This document shows, piece by piece, positions 6,386 to 14,223 of a stretch of 16,540 nt of DNA. Under the pieces are notes generated by a model that worked only from the letters and a program-made list of their open reading frames with translations, was not told the DNA's origin and made no database searches. Origin of the DNA: an uncultured Flavobacteriales bacterium (GTDB taxonomy: Bacteria > Bacteroidota > Bacteroidia > Palsa-965); assembly GCA_946478675.1 (NCBI GenBank), contig CAMLEF010000064.1, forward strand, positions 1 to 16,540, in the 5' to 3' direction. The position numbers were made by a program, and so were the translations under genes. Positions within the stretch are counted from its first letter, which is position 1, and the number at the start of each line of letters is the position of its first letter.

Positions 6386-7579
6386 AAGCGTTTTCAGCTT
6401 TTCTTCCGCCTGCGTTTTGTATTTGCCGTTTTTGCTGACAATCTGGTTCAGCAGCGTGCGGGCTTCGGCTTTGCGGTTGAGCTGGATAAGGGCGAGCGCC
6501 TTTTTCCATTGCGCATCTTCGAAATTTTTTGCGGTAGGCTCGCGCAGTACTTCATCGAAGAATTTGAGGGATGCGGCAGCCTGTCCGGAGGCGAGCAGTT
6601 TTTCTCCCGTCGCATAGCTGATGCTTAATTGTTCTTCCGTCGGCTTGGCAGGGTAAAGCGTCGTCGTGTCCGCAGCGCCGGTCACAGCGGGAGCCTGTTG
6701 TGCCGGAACATCGTCCGCTTCGGCACTGCCACCCTGCGGTGCGCCGGAAGAAGAAGAGAGCGTAGCAGGAGCATTTCCGGAGGTTGACGGCAACGTAAAA
6801 CGTGATTGCGATTCTGCGCGATTGAAAAAATCCTTGGCGGAATTCTTCTTTTTGTTCGCCGCATCATCCTGTTTTTTATCGGTGGAATTATACGCGATCG
6901 TTTTCTGCTCCTGCAACTGCTCATCGGCCTGCATGGTTTCTTCTTTGGATTGATCTGCAACGGCAGGCGGCGCAAGTGAAACATCGGCATCACCGCGATT
7001 ATCATCAACGACTTTTTGCTGGAGATTATCTTCCGCAGGAACTTCCTGCTTTTCTTGCGCCAATGCTTTCGGCGAGATGACGTTTTTCCCGGAAGATTCA
7101 TTCTCCTCGTCACGCGCGGCAGCGATCTTATCGTCGGTGCTGGTGTAGCCGGGGGCTGCAACCGAATCCATCTTCATTTCTGCGTTGGGCTCGCGGCTGG
7201 CGAATCCCGTTTTCTTGTCGAGGTTACCGTCGCCGAGCGTGATGTTCATGATCGTAAAAATGCCGACGAGCAGCACAACGGAAGCGGCGATCGCAAGAAT
7301 CGTATTACGGCGTTTGAAAAGCGGGATCACTTTTCCTTCTTTCGTTTCAGAAGGAGCCGCTTTGCTTTCCGCCGGGGGAACAAAAGCGACCACTCGGTTG
7401 CGATCGGAAACTTTTTCCAAACCTTCGAGCGCATCGCTGCAGAACGGACAGTCGAGCAGATGCTTCTCTACCGCGTGCATTTCAGCAGGGGAGAGCCGGC
7501 CGTCGAGATAACCGAACAGCTGGTCCTGCGTGAGGCACGGATCCGCGGGAAGCGGGCGATATGTGATTTCATCAGCCAT
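6383..7579 (-). CDS. zinc-finger anti-sigma factor with C-terminal TPR-like domain
   Basis: The 398-residue protein begins with a zf-HC2/ZAS-type domain: DQLFGYLDGRLSP (19-31), then His40-x3-Cys44-x2-Cys47, the zinc-binding motif of anti-sigma factors. A single membrane span covers about 93-113 (TILAIAASVVLLVGIFTIMN), so the N-terminus is cytoplasmic and the rest periplasmic. Residues about 120-310 are low complexity, charged and rich in Gln, Asp, Ser and Ala. The last 85 residues look like two to three TPR-type helical pairs (QLSISYATGEKLLASGQ; AQWKKALALIQLNRKAEA). It binds and inhibits the ECF sigma factor encoded directly upstream; the ATG overlaps the sigma gene by 8 nt, implying coupled translation. 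What signal the periplasmic part senses cannot be told. Confidence 0.88.
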   Translation of the reverse strand: MADEITYRPLPADPCLTQDQLFGYLDGRLSPAEMHAVEKHLLDCPFCSDALEGLEKVSDRNRVVAFVPPAESKAAPSETKEGKVIPLFKRRNTILAIAASVVLLVGIFTIMNITLGDGNLDKKTGFASREPNAEMKMDSVAAPGYTSTDDKIAAARDEENESSGKNVISPKALAQEKQEVPAEDNLQQKVVDDNRGDADVSLAPPAVADQSKEETMQADEQLQEQKTIAYNSTDKKQDDAANKKKNSAKDFFNRAESQSRFTLPSTSGNAPATLSSSSGAPQGGSAEADDVPAQQAPAVTGAADTTTLYPAKPTEEQLSISYATGEKLLASGQAAASLKFFDEVLREPTAKNFEDAQWKKALALIQLNRKAEARTLLNQIVSKNGKYKTQAEEKLKTL

Positions 7580-8159
7580 GACTGCGTTTGCTCAGCTGGA
7601 TTTTCAGGTTCCGTTTTCCGTTCTGGATGTAGCTTTTTACTTCGTTCAGCGTGAAGCCGGTGATGTCGGCTACTTCCTTGTAACACTTCTGGTCGAGATA
7701 AAAGAGCTCCAGGCAACGACGCTGGTTGGCGCCGAGGCTTTCGAGATTTCCTTCCATTTCCCGCAGTCGATGTTCGGTGTCGGTTACACCATCAGGATGC
7801 AGCGCGGCGTCGGATTCCACAATGCCGGTAAAATCTTTTTTGAATTCCTCCTCGCGCGCCCGCTTGCTCTTGCGGCTGCGGATGTACATCAGGCATTCGT
7901 TCTTCGTCACCGCATACAGCCAGCCTTTGAATTGTTCGATGGGATGGCGCTGCAGATCGTTCAGCAGTTTCTCGAATACCTGCATCTGCACGTCCTGGCT
8001 TTCGTCTTCGTCGGCAAGATATTTCATGCAAACGCCGAACACCAGGTGACGATACCGCGTGAACAACTCGCCGATGCAGAGGTTGTCACCGGTTTCCCGG
8101 AAACGGGCTACCAGCTCGAGATCGGTCAGGCTGCGGATATGGGACGAGAATTCAACCAC
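7572..8159 (-). CDS. ECF RNA polymerase sigma factor
   Basis: This 195-residue protein has sigma region 2 at about 28-98 (GELFTRYRHLVFGVCMKYL, DESQDVQMQVFEKLL, FKGWLYAVTKNECLMYIR) and sigma region 4 at about 140-190 (NQRRCLELFYLDQKCYKEVADITGF, LNEVKSYIQNGKRNLK), with no regions 1 or 3, as in ECF sigma factors. It directs RNA polymerase to alternative promoters when released from the membrane anti-sigma factor encoded just downstream (8-nt overlap). The ATG at 8159 gives a normal N-terminus. Upstream on the same strand is a 12-unit heptamer array and then the divergent gene for a large surface protein, a plausible target (inference). No clear autoregulatory promoter was identified; a TACCTTG at 8171-8177 on the minus strand is one T short of the -7 consensus and close to the start. 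Confidence 0.92.
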   Translation of the reverse strand: MVEFSSHIRSLTDLELVARFRETGDNLCIGELFTRYRHLVFGVCMKYLADEDESQDVQMQVFEKLLNDLQRHPIEQFKGWLYAVTKNECLMYIRSRKSKRAREEEFKKDFTGIVESDAALHPDGVTDTEHRLREMEGNLESLGANQRRCLELFYLDQKCYKEVADITGFTLNEVKSYIQNGKRNLKIQLSKRSHG

Positions 8160-8183
8160 GGAAGTATGTGCAAGGTACGAAGG

Positions 8184-8267
8184 AGTCGGGAGTTTGGAGT
8201 TGGGAGTTCGGAGTTGCGAGTTCGGAGCCAGGAGTTTTGAGTTCGGAATTTGGAGTCTTTAGTTTTT
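8184..8267. repeat. tandem array of 12 degenerate heptamers (consensus AGTTNGG)
   Basis: Twelve 7-nt units follow one another without a single phase slip: AGTCGGG, AGTTTGG, AGTTGGG, AGTTCGG, AGTTGCG, AGTTCGG, AGCCAGG, AGTTTTG, AGTTCGG, AATTTGG, AGTCTTT, AGTTTTT. Ten begin with AGT, and the fifth base varies most. It lies 24 nt upstream of the sigma factor start, in the region between the sigma gene and the divergent surface-protein gene. The 16-nt string GGAGCCAGGAGTTTTG (8224-8239) also occurs, on the other strand, at 4049-4064, linking it to the first inverted repeat. Confidence 0.92.
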
Positions 8268-8379
8268 TGATGCTGCAATGGTTATCAAATTCTGCGCCTT
8301 TCTTTATAAAATATACCTGTCACGATTTCCCGTTCATCTCCATCACGCGCAACACGCCACACGCACCAACGCAACTCCC

Positions 8380-8410
8380 TTTTATAACTCCTTCGGAATG
8401 GTTAGATTTG
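8380..8410 (+). promoter_or_regulatory. promoter of the large surface-protein gene
   Basis: TAGATTTG at 8403-8410 matches the Bacteroidota -7 consensus TAnnTTTG. A TTTT at 8380-8383, 19 nt upstream, is an imperfect -33 box. Transcription would begin near 8416, giving a leader of about 115 nt before the ATG at 8533. Confidence 0.55.
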
Positions 8411-8463
8411 CCAGATACAAAACGCCCTTAACCTAAGCTTCTGATTTTCAGCATTTCTAATCC

Positions 8464-8485
8464 GGCCATTTGACCACAGATGGCC
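8464..8485 (+). promoter_or_regulatory. 9-bp hairpin in the 5' leader of the surface-protein gene
   Basis: GGCCATTTG (8464-8472) can pair with CAGATGGCC (8477-8485), with one G-U pair and an ACCA loop. It lies within the predicted leader, about 47 nt before the start codon. It could stabilise the mRNA or affect translation; there is no match to a riboswitch I know. Confidence 0.45.
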
Positions 8486-8532
8486 TTCGGCATAATTCCT
8501 GTTAAAAGGTGTTATCCAATAACCAACCAACT

Positions 8533-11500
8533 ATGAAACGACTTCTTACCTTTTTGTTCCTGCTGGTAGCTGCCGCGCAGCTCTCCGCACAAACGCCGGT
8601 CGCTGACCGTCGCCCGCTCTGGGTGGGGCTCGACATGGGCGGAACCTGGCAGACGTCCGACATGAAACCGTTGGGCGGCATCGGCTGGAGCTTTACGCTT
8701 TCCCGTTATTCCCGCCTGAGCAAACCCGGCCCGCTGTATTTCGGCTGGCGTTTCCGTTTTATGGACGGCCGCAACTACGGTCTGACGTACCACCCGCTGA
8801 CCTCCGCGCAGCTGAACGCCGAAAGCTACCTCACGCAGGCACCGCTGAACTACAACGCTGCTCCGAACAACGGTGTCGCTTTTGCCGATTACAAATTCCA
8901 CTTCGATGAGTTTTCGTACGAGCTGATCGTCGGCAGCAACGGGCTTCGTCGTCATGGTGTGCTGCTGTACGCTTTCGGTGGCGCCGGTCTGAACTACTGG
9001 ACCACGAAAACCGACCAGCTCGACATCAGCAATTCGATGTACAATTACACGAGCTGGAATATGTACGGCAACATGGGCGAGATCATGGATCAGCGCGGCC
9101 TGTACCGTGACCATGAATACGAGACCCGCCTGAAAAGCCAGTGGTCGTTCATGCCTTCTGCCGGTATCGGAATGGGTTACCAGTGGGGCAACGGCTGCGC
9201 GATCGGTATCGAGCACCGTTCTACCTGGGCGCTGAACGATTACATCGACGGCATGAGCCACGATGCAACCGGTGCGAAAACGCCGACCAACGACATGTAT
9301 CATTACGACGGATTCTTCGTCCGTTGGACCTTCGGCGGAAACTCTTCTTCTTCGACGACGCGCAATACGCCGCCGCCGCCGCCGAACCCGAATACCTACA
9401 CGCAGCAGCAGAATCCTACGCCGACGAACACGACGGTAGTCACCAATCCCACGCCGTCCAACCCGAACCCGACGCAGACGTATCCTTCGAATCCGAACCC
9501 GTCGAACCCTTACCCGAACAACCCCTATCCGAACAACCCGCAGCCGGCTGTTTACCCGCCGAACGTGCGCTTCACCACGCCTGCAACGGAACCGTATACA
9601 ACCACTGTCCCGACGCAGCAGCTTGTTGTTCGCGTTGAAAACGTCATGTACTCGAGCCAGATCCAGCTGCTCATCAACAGCCAGGTCAGCACGAACTTCA
9701 GCTTCAACCCGAACACGAATACGATGGTGTTCACGCACACGCTGAACCCGGGCACCAACGTTTACCAGGTGACCGCCTCCAACCAGGCCGGTTCCGCATC
9801 GGACGTTCAGACGATCATCTTCAAAGAAGGCGGCAACACGACGACGACCACTGCGCCGTCCATGCCCCCGACGGTGAACATCACCAACCCGCCGACCGAT
9901 CCGTATGCTTCGGCTACGCAAACGACGACGGTGAACGCAACGGTGCTGAACGTTGCTACCGCAGCGAATGTGCAGGTGCGCCGCAACGGCAACCCGGTGA
10001 ACAATTTCACTTTCGATCCGAACACGCACCAGGTAACCTTCGTCGCGAACCTGCAGACGGGCGCGAACCTGTACGAAGTGATCGGCACCAACACCTACGG
10101 CAGCGCTTCCGACGCGGTTACGATCAATTACAACCCGGCCCCGGTCATCCAGCCGCCGGTAGTTACGATCACTGCGCCCGCTTCCTGCCCGTACCAGGTG
10201 AAAACGAACACGACGACGATCACCGCCAACATTACCAACGTGACTGCCGCCAACCAGGTGACCGTAACGTTCAACAACCAGGCGGTGACGAACTTCTCTT
10301 TTGTATCGCACCAGGGAGTTGCAGCGATCAGCTTCCCTGTAACGCTGAATGCCGGAGCAAACCCGTTCACCGTTACCGGAACCAACACGGCCGGCACCGA
10401 TTCGAAGTCGTGCGTGATCCAGTACAAAGTGAGCACCCCGGCTACTCCGCCGGTTGTCACGATCACTACGCCGCCGACTTCTCCGTACCCGACGACGCAG
10501 CATAGCATGCAGCTTTATGCAACGGTGCTGAACGTTGCCGGCGCGAATGAGATCACGGTGAACTTCAACAGCCAGCAGGTGACCAATTTCACGTACGACA
10601 TGAATACGCACGTGCTGGGTTACAACGCAACGTTCGTGAACGGCAACAACGTATTCACCGTTACCGCTACGAACAGCGCGGGCACCGACAGCAAATCGGC
10701 AACGATCGTTTACACGCAGGCACAGGCGCTCGCTCCGCCGACCGTGCAGTTCACCACGCCGTCCACCAATCCGTATTTGACGAACAACACGATGGAAAAT
10801 CTCGTGGCGACGGTAATGAACGTGACACAACAGAGCCAGATCACCGTGAAAGACGGTAACAACACGGATGTTCCGTTTACGTTCAATGCTACGACGCACC
10901 AGGTGAATCTCTCGGTACACCTGATCAAAGGCCTGAACACCTACGTGATTACTGCTACGAACACAGCAGGCAGCGCGAACGACAACCAGGTACTCAAGCT
11001 CGTGGAGCCGAGCCCGTCCGACCAAGGACGTCCGGGTGGTGCGCAGGGCGGAAATTCAACGCCCAACAGCACGACGATCAACAATTCTACGCAAAACAGC
11101 AGCTCGCCCGCAGTCGACCAGGGCCGTCCCGGTGGCGCGCACGTAGAAACGCCGACCCCGCCGCATTCCACTACGCCGATCACCATTACGCTGAACAACC
11201 CGTCAAGTGAAAATTCCACCAGCGCGTCCACTTCGACGATGGTGCTGATGAATGTGACCGGCGCCGGTTCCGCATCCGAGATCACGGTGAAAGTGAACGG
11301 CGTTCCGCTGGCGACTTCTTCGCTGATCTTCAACAGCACGAACGGCGTGCTGAAATTCCCGGTAACGCTGGTGAGCGGTGCGAATACCATCCTGGTCAGC
11401 ATCCAGAACAGCAACGGCAGCGCATCCCGCTCGATCAATATCAATTGCACGGCAACCGGCCGCACTTCCAGCGGAAATTCTTCCGGCAACACTTCCGGCA

Positions 11501-11682
11501 ATTCGAACCCGGCGCAAGGCCGCGGCGGCAGCAGCACAACCACCGCTCCGAAAACGGAAACCAAACCGCGCGAAAGCAGCAGCAGCTCGTCCAGCACGAC
11601 CACCACCACCCAGCCGACGACTTCACCGACGCAGGGACGTGGCAACACGACGACACCGCAGCAGCCTTCGCGTCCGCGCTAA
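8533..11682 (+). CDS. outer-membrane barrel-like protein with six Ig-like repeats
   Basis: The 1049-residue protein has a signal peptide (MKRLLTFLFLLVAAAQLSA, cut after 19). Residues about 21-268 have alternating aromatic strands and Gly-rich turns (WVGLDMGGTW, YFGWRFRFMDGRNY, GVLLYAFGGAGLNYW, GIGMGYQWGNGCAIGIEHR, GFFVRWTFGG) that suggest a small outer-membrane beta barrel. A Pro/Asn linker follows (269-341). Six repeats of about 97 residues start near 342, 445, 541, 639, 735 and 882; the shared pattern is PPxVxIxxP-PY, NV-x(3,5)-ITV, NFxF, LxxGxNxFxVTxTNxAG, resembling Ig-like domains such as glucodextranase domain B. The last is divergent. Low-complexity Ser/Thr/Asn tracts with QGR(P)G motifs (near 830, 862, 995, 1034) follow repeat 5 and end the protein. 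No T9SS C-terminal domain is seen. An in-frame GTG at 8509 is possible, but ATG 8533 places the signal peptide correctly. Adhesion or envelope scaffolding is a guess. Confidence 0.82.
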   Translation: MKRLLTFLFLLVAAAQLSAQTPVADRRPLWVGLDMGGTWQTSDMKPLGGIGWSFTLSRYSRLSKPGPLYFGWRFRFMDGRNYGLTYHPLTSAQLNAESYLTQAPLNYNAAPNNGVAFADYKFHFDEFSYELIVGSNGLRRHGVLLYAFGGAGLNYWTTKTDQLDISNSMYNYTSWNMYGNMGEIMDQRGLYRDHEYETRLKSQWSFMPSAGIGMGYQWGNGCAIGIEHRSTWALNDYIDGMSHDATGAKTPTNDMYHYDGFFVRWTFGGNSSSSTTRNTPPPPPNPNTYTQQQNPTPTNTTVVTNPTPSNPNPTQTYPSNPNPSNPYPNNPYPNNPQPAVYPPNVRFTTPATEPYTTTVPTQQLVVRVENVMYSSQIQLLINSQVSTNFSFNPNTNTMVFTHTLNPGTNVYQVTASNQAGSASDVQTIIFKEGGNTTTTTAPSMPPTVNITNPPTDPYASATQTTTVNATVLNVATAANVQVRRNGNPVNNFTFDPNTHQVTFVANLQTGANLYEVIGTNTYGSASDAVTINYNPAPVIQPPVVTITAPASCPYQVKTNTTTITANITNVTAANQVTVTFNNQAVTNFSFVSHQGVAAISFPVTLNAGANPFTVTGTNTAGTDSKSCVIQYKVSTPATPPVVTITTPPTSPYPTTQHSMQLYATVLNVAGANEITVNFNSQQVTNFTYDMNTHVLGYNATFVNGNNVFTVTATNSAGTDSKSATIVYTQAQALAPPTVQFTTPSTNPYLTNNTMENLVATVMNVTQQSQITVKDGNNTDVPFTFNATTHQVNLSVHLIKGLNTYVITATNTAGSANDNQVLKLVEPSPSDQGRPGGAQGGNSTPNSTTINNSTQNSSSPAVDQGRPGGAHVETPTPPHSTTPITITLNNPSSENSTSASTSTMVLMNVTGAGSASEITVKVNGVPLATSSLIFNSTNGVLKFPVTLVSGANTILVSIQNSNGSASRSININCTATGRTSSGNSSGNTSGNSNPAQGRGGSSTTTAPKTETKPRESSSSSSSTTTTTQPTTSPTQGRGNTTTPQQPSRPR

Positions 11683-11707
11683 GGAAAATTGTTCCTGAAA
11701 AATAGGC

Positions 11708-11735
11708 GAGGCGCTTCCTTACGGGGAAGCGCCTC
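11708..11735. terminator. GC-rich hairpin terminator between convergent genes
   Basis: GAGGCGCTTCC (11708-11718) pairs perfectly with GGAAGCGCCTC (11725-11735), an 11-bp stem with a 6-nt loop. On the plus strand it is followed by a weak T-rich stretch (TGTCGTTTCT); on the minus strand, by CGCCTATTTTTC, a better tract. It probably terminates both the surface-protein mRNA and the minus-strand operon ending with the LytTR gene. The remaining 11736-11908 holds a palindrome AAACGCGTTT (near 11823-11832) and no gene that I can support. Confidence 0.8.
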
Positions 11736-11908
11736 TGTCGTTTCTGAGCGGGGTTGAGGCAGGTTAACCAAACACCAGTAAGGGAAGTCTGCTGCTCCGT
11801 AAACGCGTAGGACGAAACTAGCAAACGCGTTTTGTTAAGAGAGCGCCAGCCGGATAACTGCGGGCAAATAATTAGCGTGTGTTTGCTGCTGCTGAAAAGT
11901 GTCGGCGA

Positions 11909-12667
11909 TCAGTTGCCTAACCCGAGCGCGCGCATAAGATCGTCGCGCTTGCGGACGGAGACGGGGACGTGCGCGTTGTCGTCCATGAGCGCGTAGCCGC
12001 CGTCGTGCTTGACGAATTCGCGGAGATGCTCGAGGTTGATCAGGTGGGAGTGATGCACGCGGACAAATCCGTTCGGTTCGAGCAGCTCTTCGTATTCCTT
12101 CAGCGTTTTCGTCACGACGATCTGCTTTTTGTCTTTCAGGAAAAACGTCGTGTAGTTGCGTTCCGATTCGCAGCGGATGATATCGGCGACGTTGACGATC
12201 TGCACACGATCGGAGCTGTTCAATGCAAGACGTTTCAGTCCGCCGGAAGGAGCCGACTGCCGCATGTTCTCCGCGAGCAGGCGAAGGTTCTCGGTGATGG
12301 AATGCGTCTTTTTCTCTTCGGAAACTTTTTCGACAGCCGCCACGAGCTCATCGGGATCCACGGGTTTCAGCAGGTAATCGAGCGCGCTGAATTTGATGGC
12401 GCGGATGCCGTGATTGTCCATGCCGGTCGTGAAGATGACGCGGGTAGAAGTGTCGCCGAGCTTTTCGAGCAGCGAGAAACCGTCGCCGTCGCCGAGATCG
12501 ATATCGAGAAAAACGACGTCGGGTTTCAGCTCGCGCAAAACTTTCAAACCTTCGGACATGCCGGCCGCTTCACCGAGCAGCTGCACGGAAGGGCACCAGC
12601 GTTTGAGGTCGGCAGAAAGACTTTCGCGTGCTTCGTGTGAATCGTCGACGATGACGGCTGTGATCAT
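11909..12667 (-). CDS. LytTR-family response regulator
   Basis: The 252-residue protein has a receiver domain (about 1-120) with the acidic pair Asp8-Asp9, phospho-acceptor Asp55 (VVFLDIDLGDGDG), Thr80/81 (VIFTTG) and Lys101 in LLKPVD, followed by a LytTR DNA-binding domain (about 145-249) with ADIIRCESERNYTTFFL, VTKTLKEYEELL and FVRVHHSHLINLEHL. Such regulators bind direct repeats upstream of target promoters after phosphorylation by a histidine kinase. No kinase gene is present in the window, so it is an orphan here. It is the last gene of the minus-strand group, 56 nt after the YwqK-like gene, and that gap contains three TACGANN heptamers. No direct target can be named. Confidence 0.93.
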   Translation of the reverse strand: MITAVIVDDSHEARESLSADLKRWCPSVQLLGEAAGMSEGLKVLRELKPDVVFLDIDLGDGDGFSLLEKLGDTSTRVIFTTGMDNHGIRAIKFSALDYLLKPVDPDELVAAVEKVSEEKKTHSITENLRLLAENMRQSAPSGGLKRLALNSSDRVQIVNVADIIRCESERNYTTFFLKDKKQIVVTKTLKEYEELLEPNGFVRVHHSHLINLEHLREFVKHDGGYALMDDNAHVPVSVRKRDDLMRALGLGN

Positions 12668-12685
12668 GGCGTTTGATTTGAGAAT

Positions 12686-12706
12686 TACGAGGTACGATTT
12701 ACGATT
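12686..12706. repeat. three TACGANN heptamers in a short intergenic gap
   Basis: TACGAGG, TACGATT and TACGATT follow one another at 12686, 12693 and 12700 and run into a T tract. They lie in the 56-nt gap between the YwqK-like gene and the downstream LytTR gene, and resemble one arm of the TACGAAT inverted repeat at 6254-6385. There is no matching second arm nearby. Confidence 0.75.
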
Positions 12707-12723
12707 TTTTCGTGAGAAGCAAT

Positions 12724-13158
12724 TCAGCGGGAAGGAGAATGGCCGCAGGTGACGAACTTTCCCTTGTCGAAATGCAGGATGGAATAGTTGCCGTTTTCCC
12801 CGAAGATCTCCTGCATGACGAGGAAGCCGTTATTATCGAAGGTCGATTTCCATTCGGCTTTTCCGTTCCTGTAAAATCCCAGCGATTTCATTTTTCCGTC
12901 CGGATAATAAGACGTGCTCTCTCCTTCGCGCACGCCATTCTTAAAACGGATGACGCTTTCCGTCTGACCGTTTTTATAAATGTTCTGCCACGTGCTGTCC
13001 GGTTTACCGTCTTTGTAAAAACAGGTGGACGTGAGATGCGCGATCGTATCGTATTCCGTCCATTGACCTTGTTTGCGCCCGAGCGAATCGATATGACCGG
13101 ATTGCGCGAACAGGCTGCCGCTGAAAAGGAGCAGCTGCGAGATGAAAATGCTTCTCAT
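12724..13158 (-). CDS. small exported MORN/YwqK-like repeat protein
   Basis: This 144-residue protein has a signal peptide (MRSIFISQLLLFSGSLFA, likely cut after residue 18). The rest is made of repeated beta-hairpin units of the MORN_2/YwqK type: GRKQGQWTEYD, YKDGKPDSTWQNIYKNGQ, FKNGVREGESTSYYPDGK, FYRNGKAEWKSTFDNNG. Such proteins are common in Bacteroidota; some are labelled YwqK-family antitoxins, but with a signal peptide and no toxin partner nearby that label should not be taken as function. It sits 23 nt after selD on the same strand and may be co-transcribed, though a link to selenium is not implied. Confidence 0.75.
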   Translation of the reverse strand: MRSIFISQLLLFSGSLFAQSGHIDSLGRKQGQWTEYDTIAHLTSTCFYKDGKPDSTWQNIYKNGQTESVIRFKNGVREGESTSYYPDGKMKSLGFYRNGKAEWKSTFDNNGFLVMQEIFGENGNYSILHFDKGKFVTCGHSPSR

Positions 13159-13181
13159 GAAAGAAAGTTAGCAAATGGAAA

Positions 13182-14219
13182 TCACGCCGGCAGCACGATG
13201 ATGCGGTCTTTCTGTCGCGCCGTCAATTTCCCGAACGCCTGCAATTGCAATCCGCAGGTTGCAGCTTCACGAATAAAATCTTCTTCTTTACCGCCTTCTA
13301 CTGCGATCAGCAATCCGCCGCTCGTTTGCGGATCACACAGCACCGCGAAATTGTCGGTGACGCCGGAGATGCCCTGGTAATAGCCGGTCCAGTTGCGCGT
13401 GGCGCCGGCTGGCATGCAATTCTGCTGCAGGTAACGGTCGAGGTTCGGCAATACGGGAAGCTTTGAGAAATCGATTTCCGCAGAGAGATTGCTGCCGTCC
13501 ACCATTTCGCCGAGATGGCCGAGCAGACCGAAGCCGGTGATGTCGGTCATCGCTTTCACGTAAGGCAGCGTTCCGAAATGCGTGCCAGCCTTGTTCAGCT
13601 GCAGCATCGTGTCAACGGCATGGCGATGATCTTCTTCCGCGATAACGCCCATTTTTTGCGCCGTGGAAAGAATGCCCGTGCCGAGCGGCTTCGTCAGGAA
13701 TAAACTGCAGCCTTCGGTAGCCGTGGAATTGCGCTTGAGATTTTCGATCGCCACTTCGCCGGTGACAGCCAGTCCGAACAGCGGCTCGGGGTTGTCGATG
13801 CTGTGGCCGCCGGCGAGCACGATGCCGGCCTCCGCGCAAACCGCTTTCGCGCCTTCGAGCACCTGCGCCGCCATTTCTGCGGGAAGCTTTTCCACCGGCC
13901 AGCCGAGAATCGCGATCGCCAGCAGCGGCGTGCCGCCCATCGAATACACGTCGCTGATCGCATTGACCGAAGCGATGCGTCCGAAATCGTAAGCATCGTC
14001 CACGATCGGCATGAAAAAGTCGGTGGTGGAAATGATCGCGCGGCCGTTGCGCATATCGTAAACCGCCGCATCGTCTTTTTCCGCATTGCCCACCAGCAGT
14101 CGCGGATCGTTCGCCTGCGAAGAAGTTGCTTTGAGAATTTTATCGAGCACGCCGGGAGCGATCTTGCAGCCGCAGCCGGAACCGTGGGAATATTGAGTGA
14201 GTTTTACTGACATCGTCAT
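13182..14219 (-). CDS. selD: selenide, water dikinase (selenophosphate synthetase)
   Basis: SelD uses ATP and selenide to make selenophosphate, the selenium donor for tRNA and protein modification. The 345-residue product shows the family's N-terminal motif [11 protein letters not shown] (10-20), with cysteine codons (TGC) rather than selenocysteine at Cys16, and Lys19. Downstream are the metal/ATP-binding segments [33 protein letters not shown] (central part) and [23 protein letters not shown] and [13 protein letters not shown], all typical. Two in-frame ATGs compete: 14219 (4 nt after the mnmH stop) and 14213 (residue 3); the former gives tight coupling, and the family allows either. The frame extends to 14336 within mnmH, but those residues do not fit. 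The adjacent user of selenophosphate is MnmH; no selA, selB or selC is visible. Confidence 0.95.
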   Translation of the reverse strand: MTMSVKLTQYSHGSGCGCKIAPGVLDKILKATSSQANDPRLLVGNAEKDDAAVYDMRNGRAIISTTDFFMPIVDDAYDFGRIASVNAISDVYSMGGTPLLAIAILGWPVEKLPAEMAAQVLEGAKAVCAEAGIVLAGGHSIDNPEPLFGLAVTGEVAIENLKRNSTATEGCSLFLTKPLGTGILSTAQKMGVIAEEDHRHAVDTMLQLNKAGTHFGTLPYVKAMTDITGFGLLGHLGEMVDGSNLSAEIDFSKLPVLPNLDRYLQQNCMPAGATRNWTGYYQGISGVTDNFAVLCDPQTSGGLLIAVEGGKEEDFIREAATCGLQLQAFGKLTARQKDRIIVLPA

Positions 14220-14223
14220 TCGG

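Noticed and set aside
8184..8267. CRISPR-like array
   Set aside because: Units are 7 nt with no spacers and no cas genes nearby; this is a short tandem repeat.
8512..11025. Long open frame of 837 codons on the minus strand
   Set aside because: Shadow of the repeat-rich surface-protein gene; Val/Arg/His-rich translation mirrors the repeats and has no start context or recognisable domain.
12724..13158. Toxin-antitoxin system suggested by YwqK-like repeats
   Set aside because: The protein has a signal peptide and no toxin-like partner; the antitoxin label of this family is not evidence of function.
14148..14180. Selenocysteine codon in SelD
   Set aside because: The active-site region reads TGC codons, with no in-frame TGA, so this is the cysteine form.
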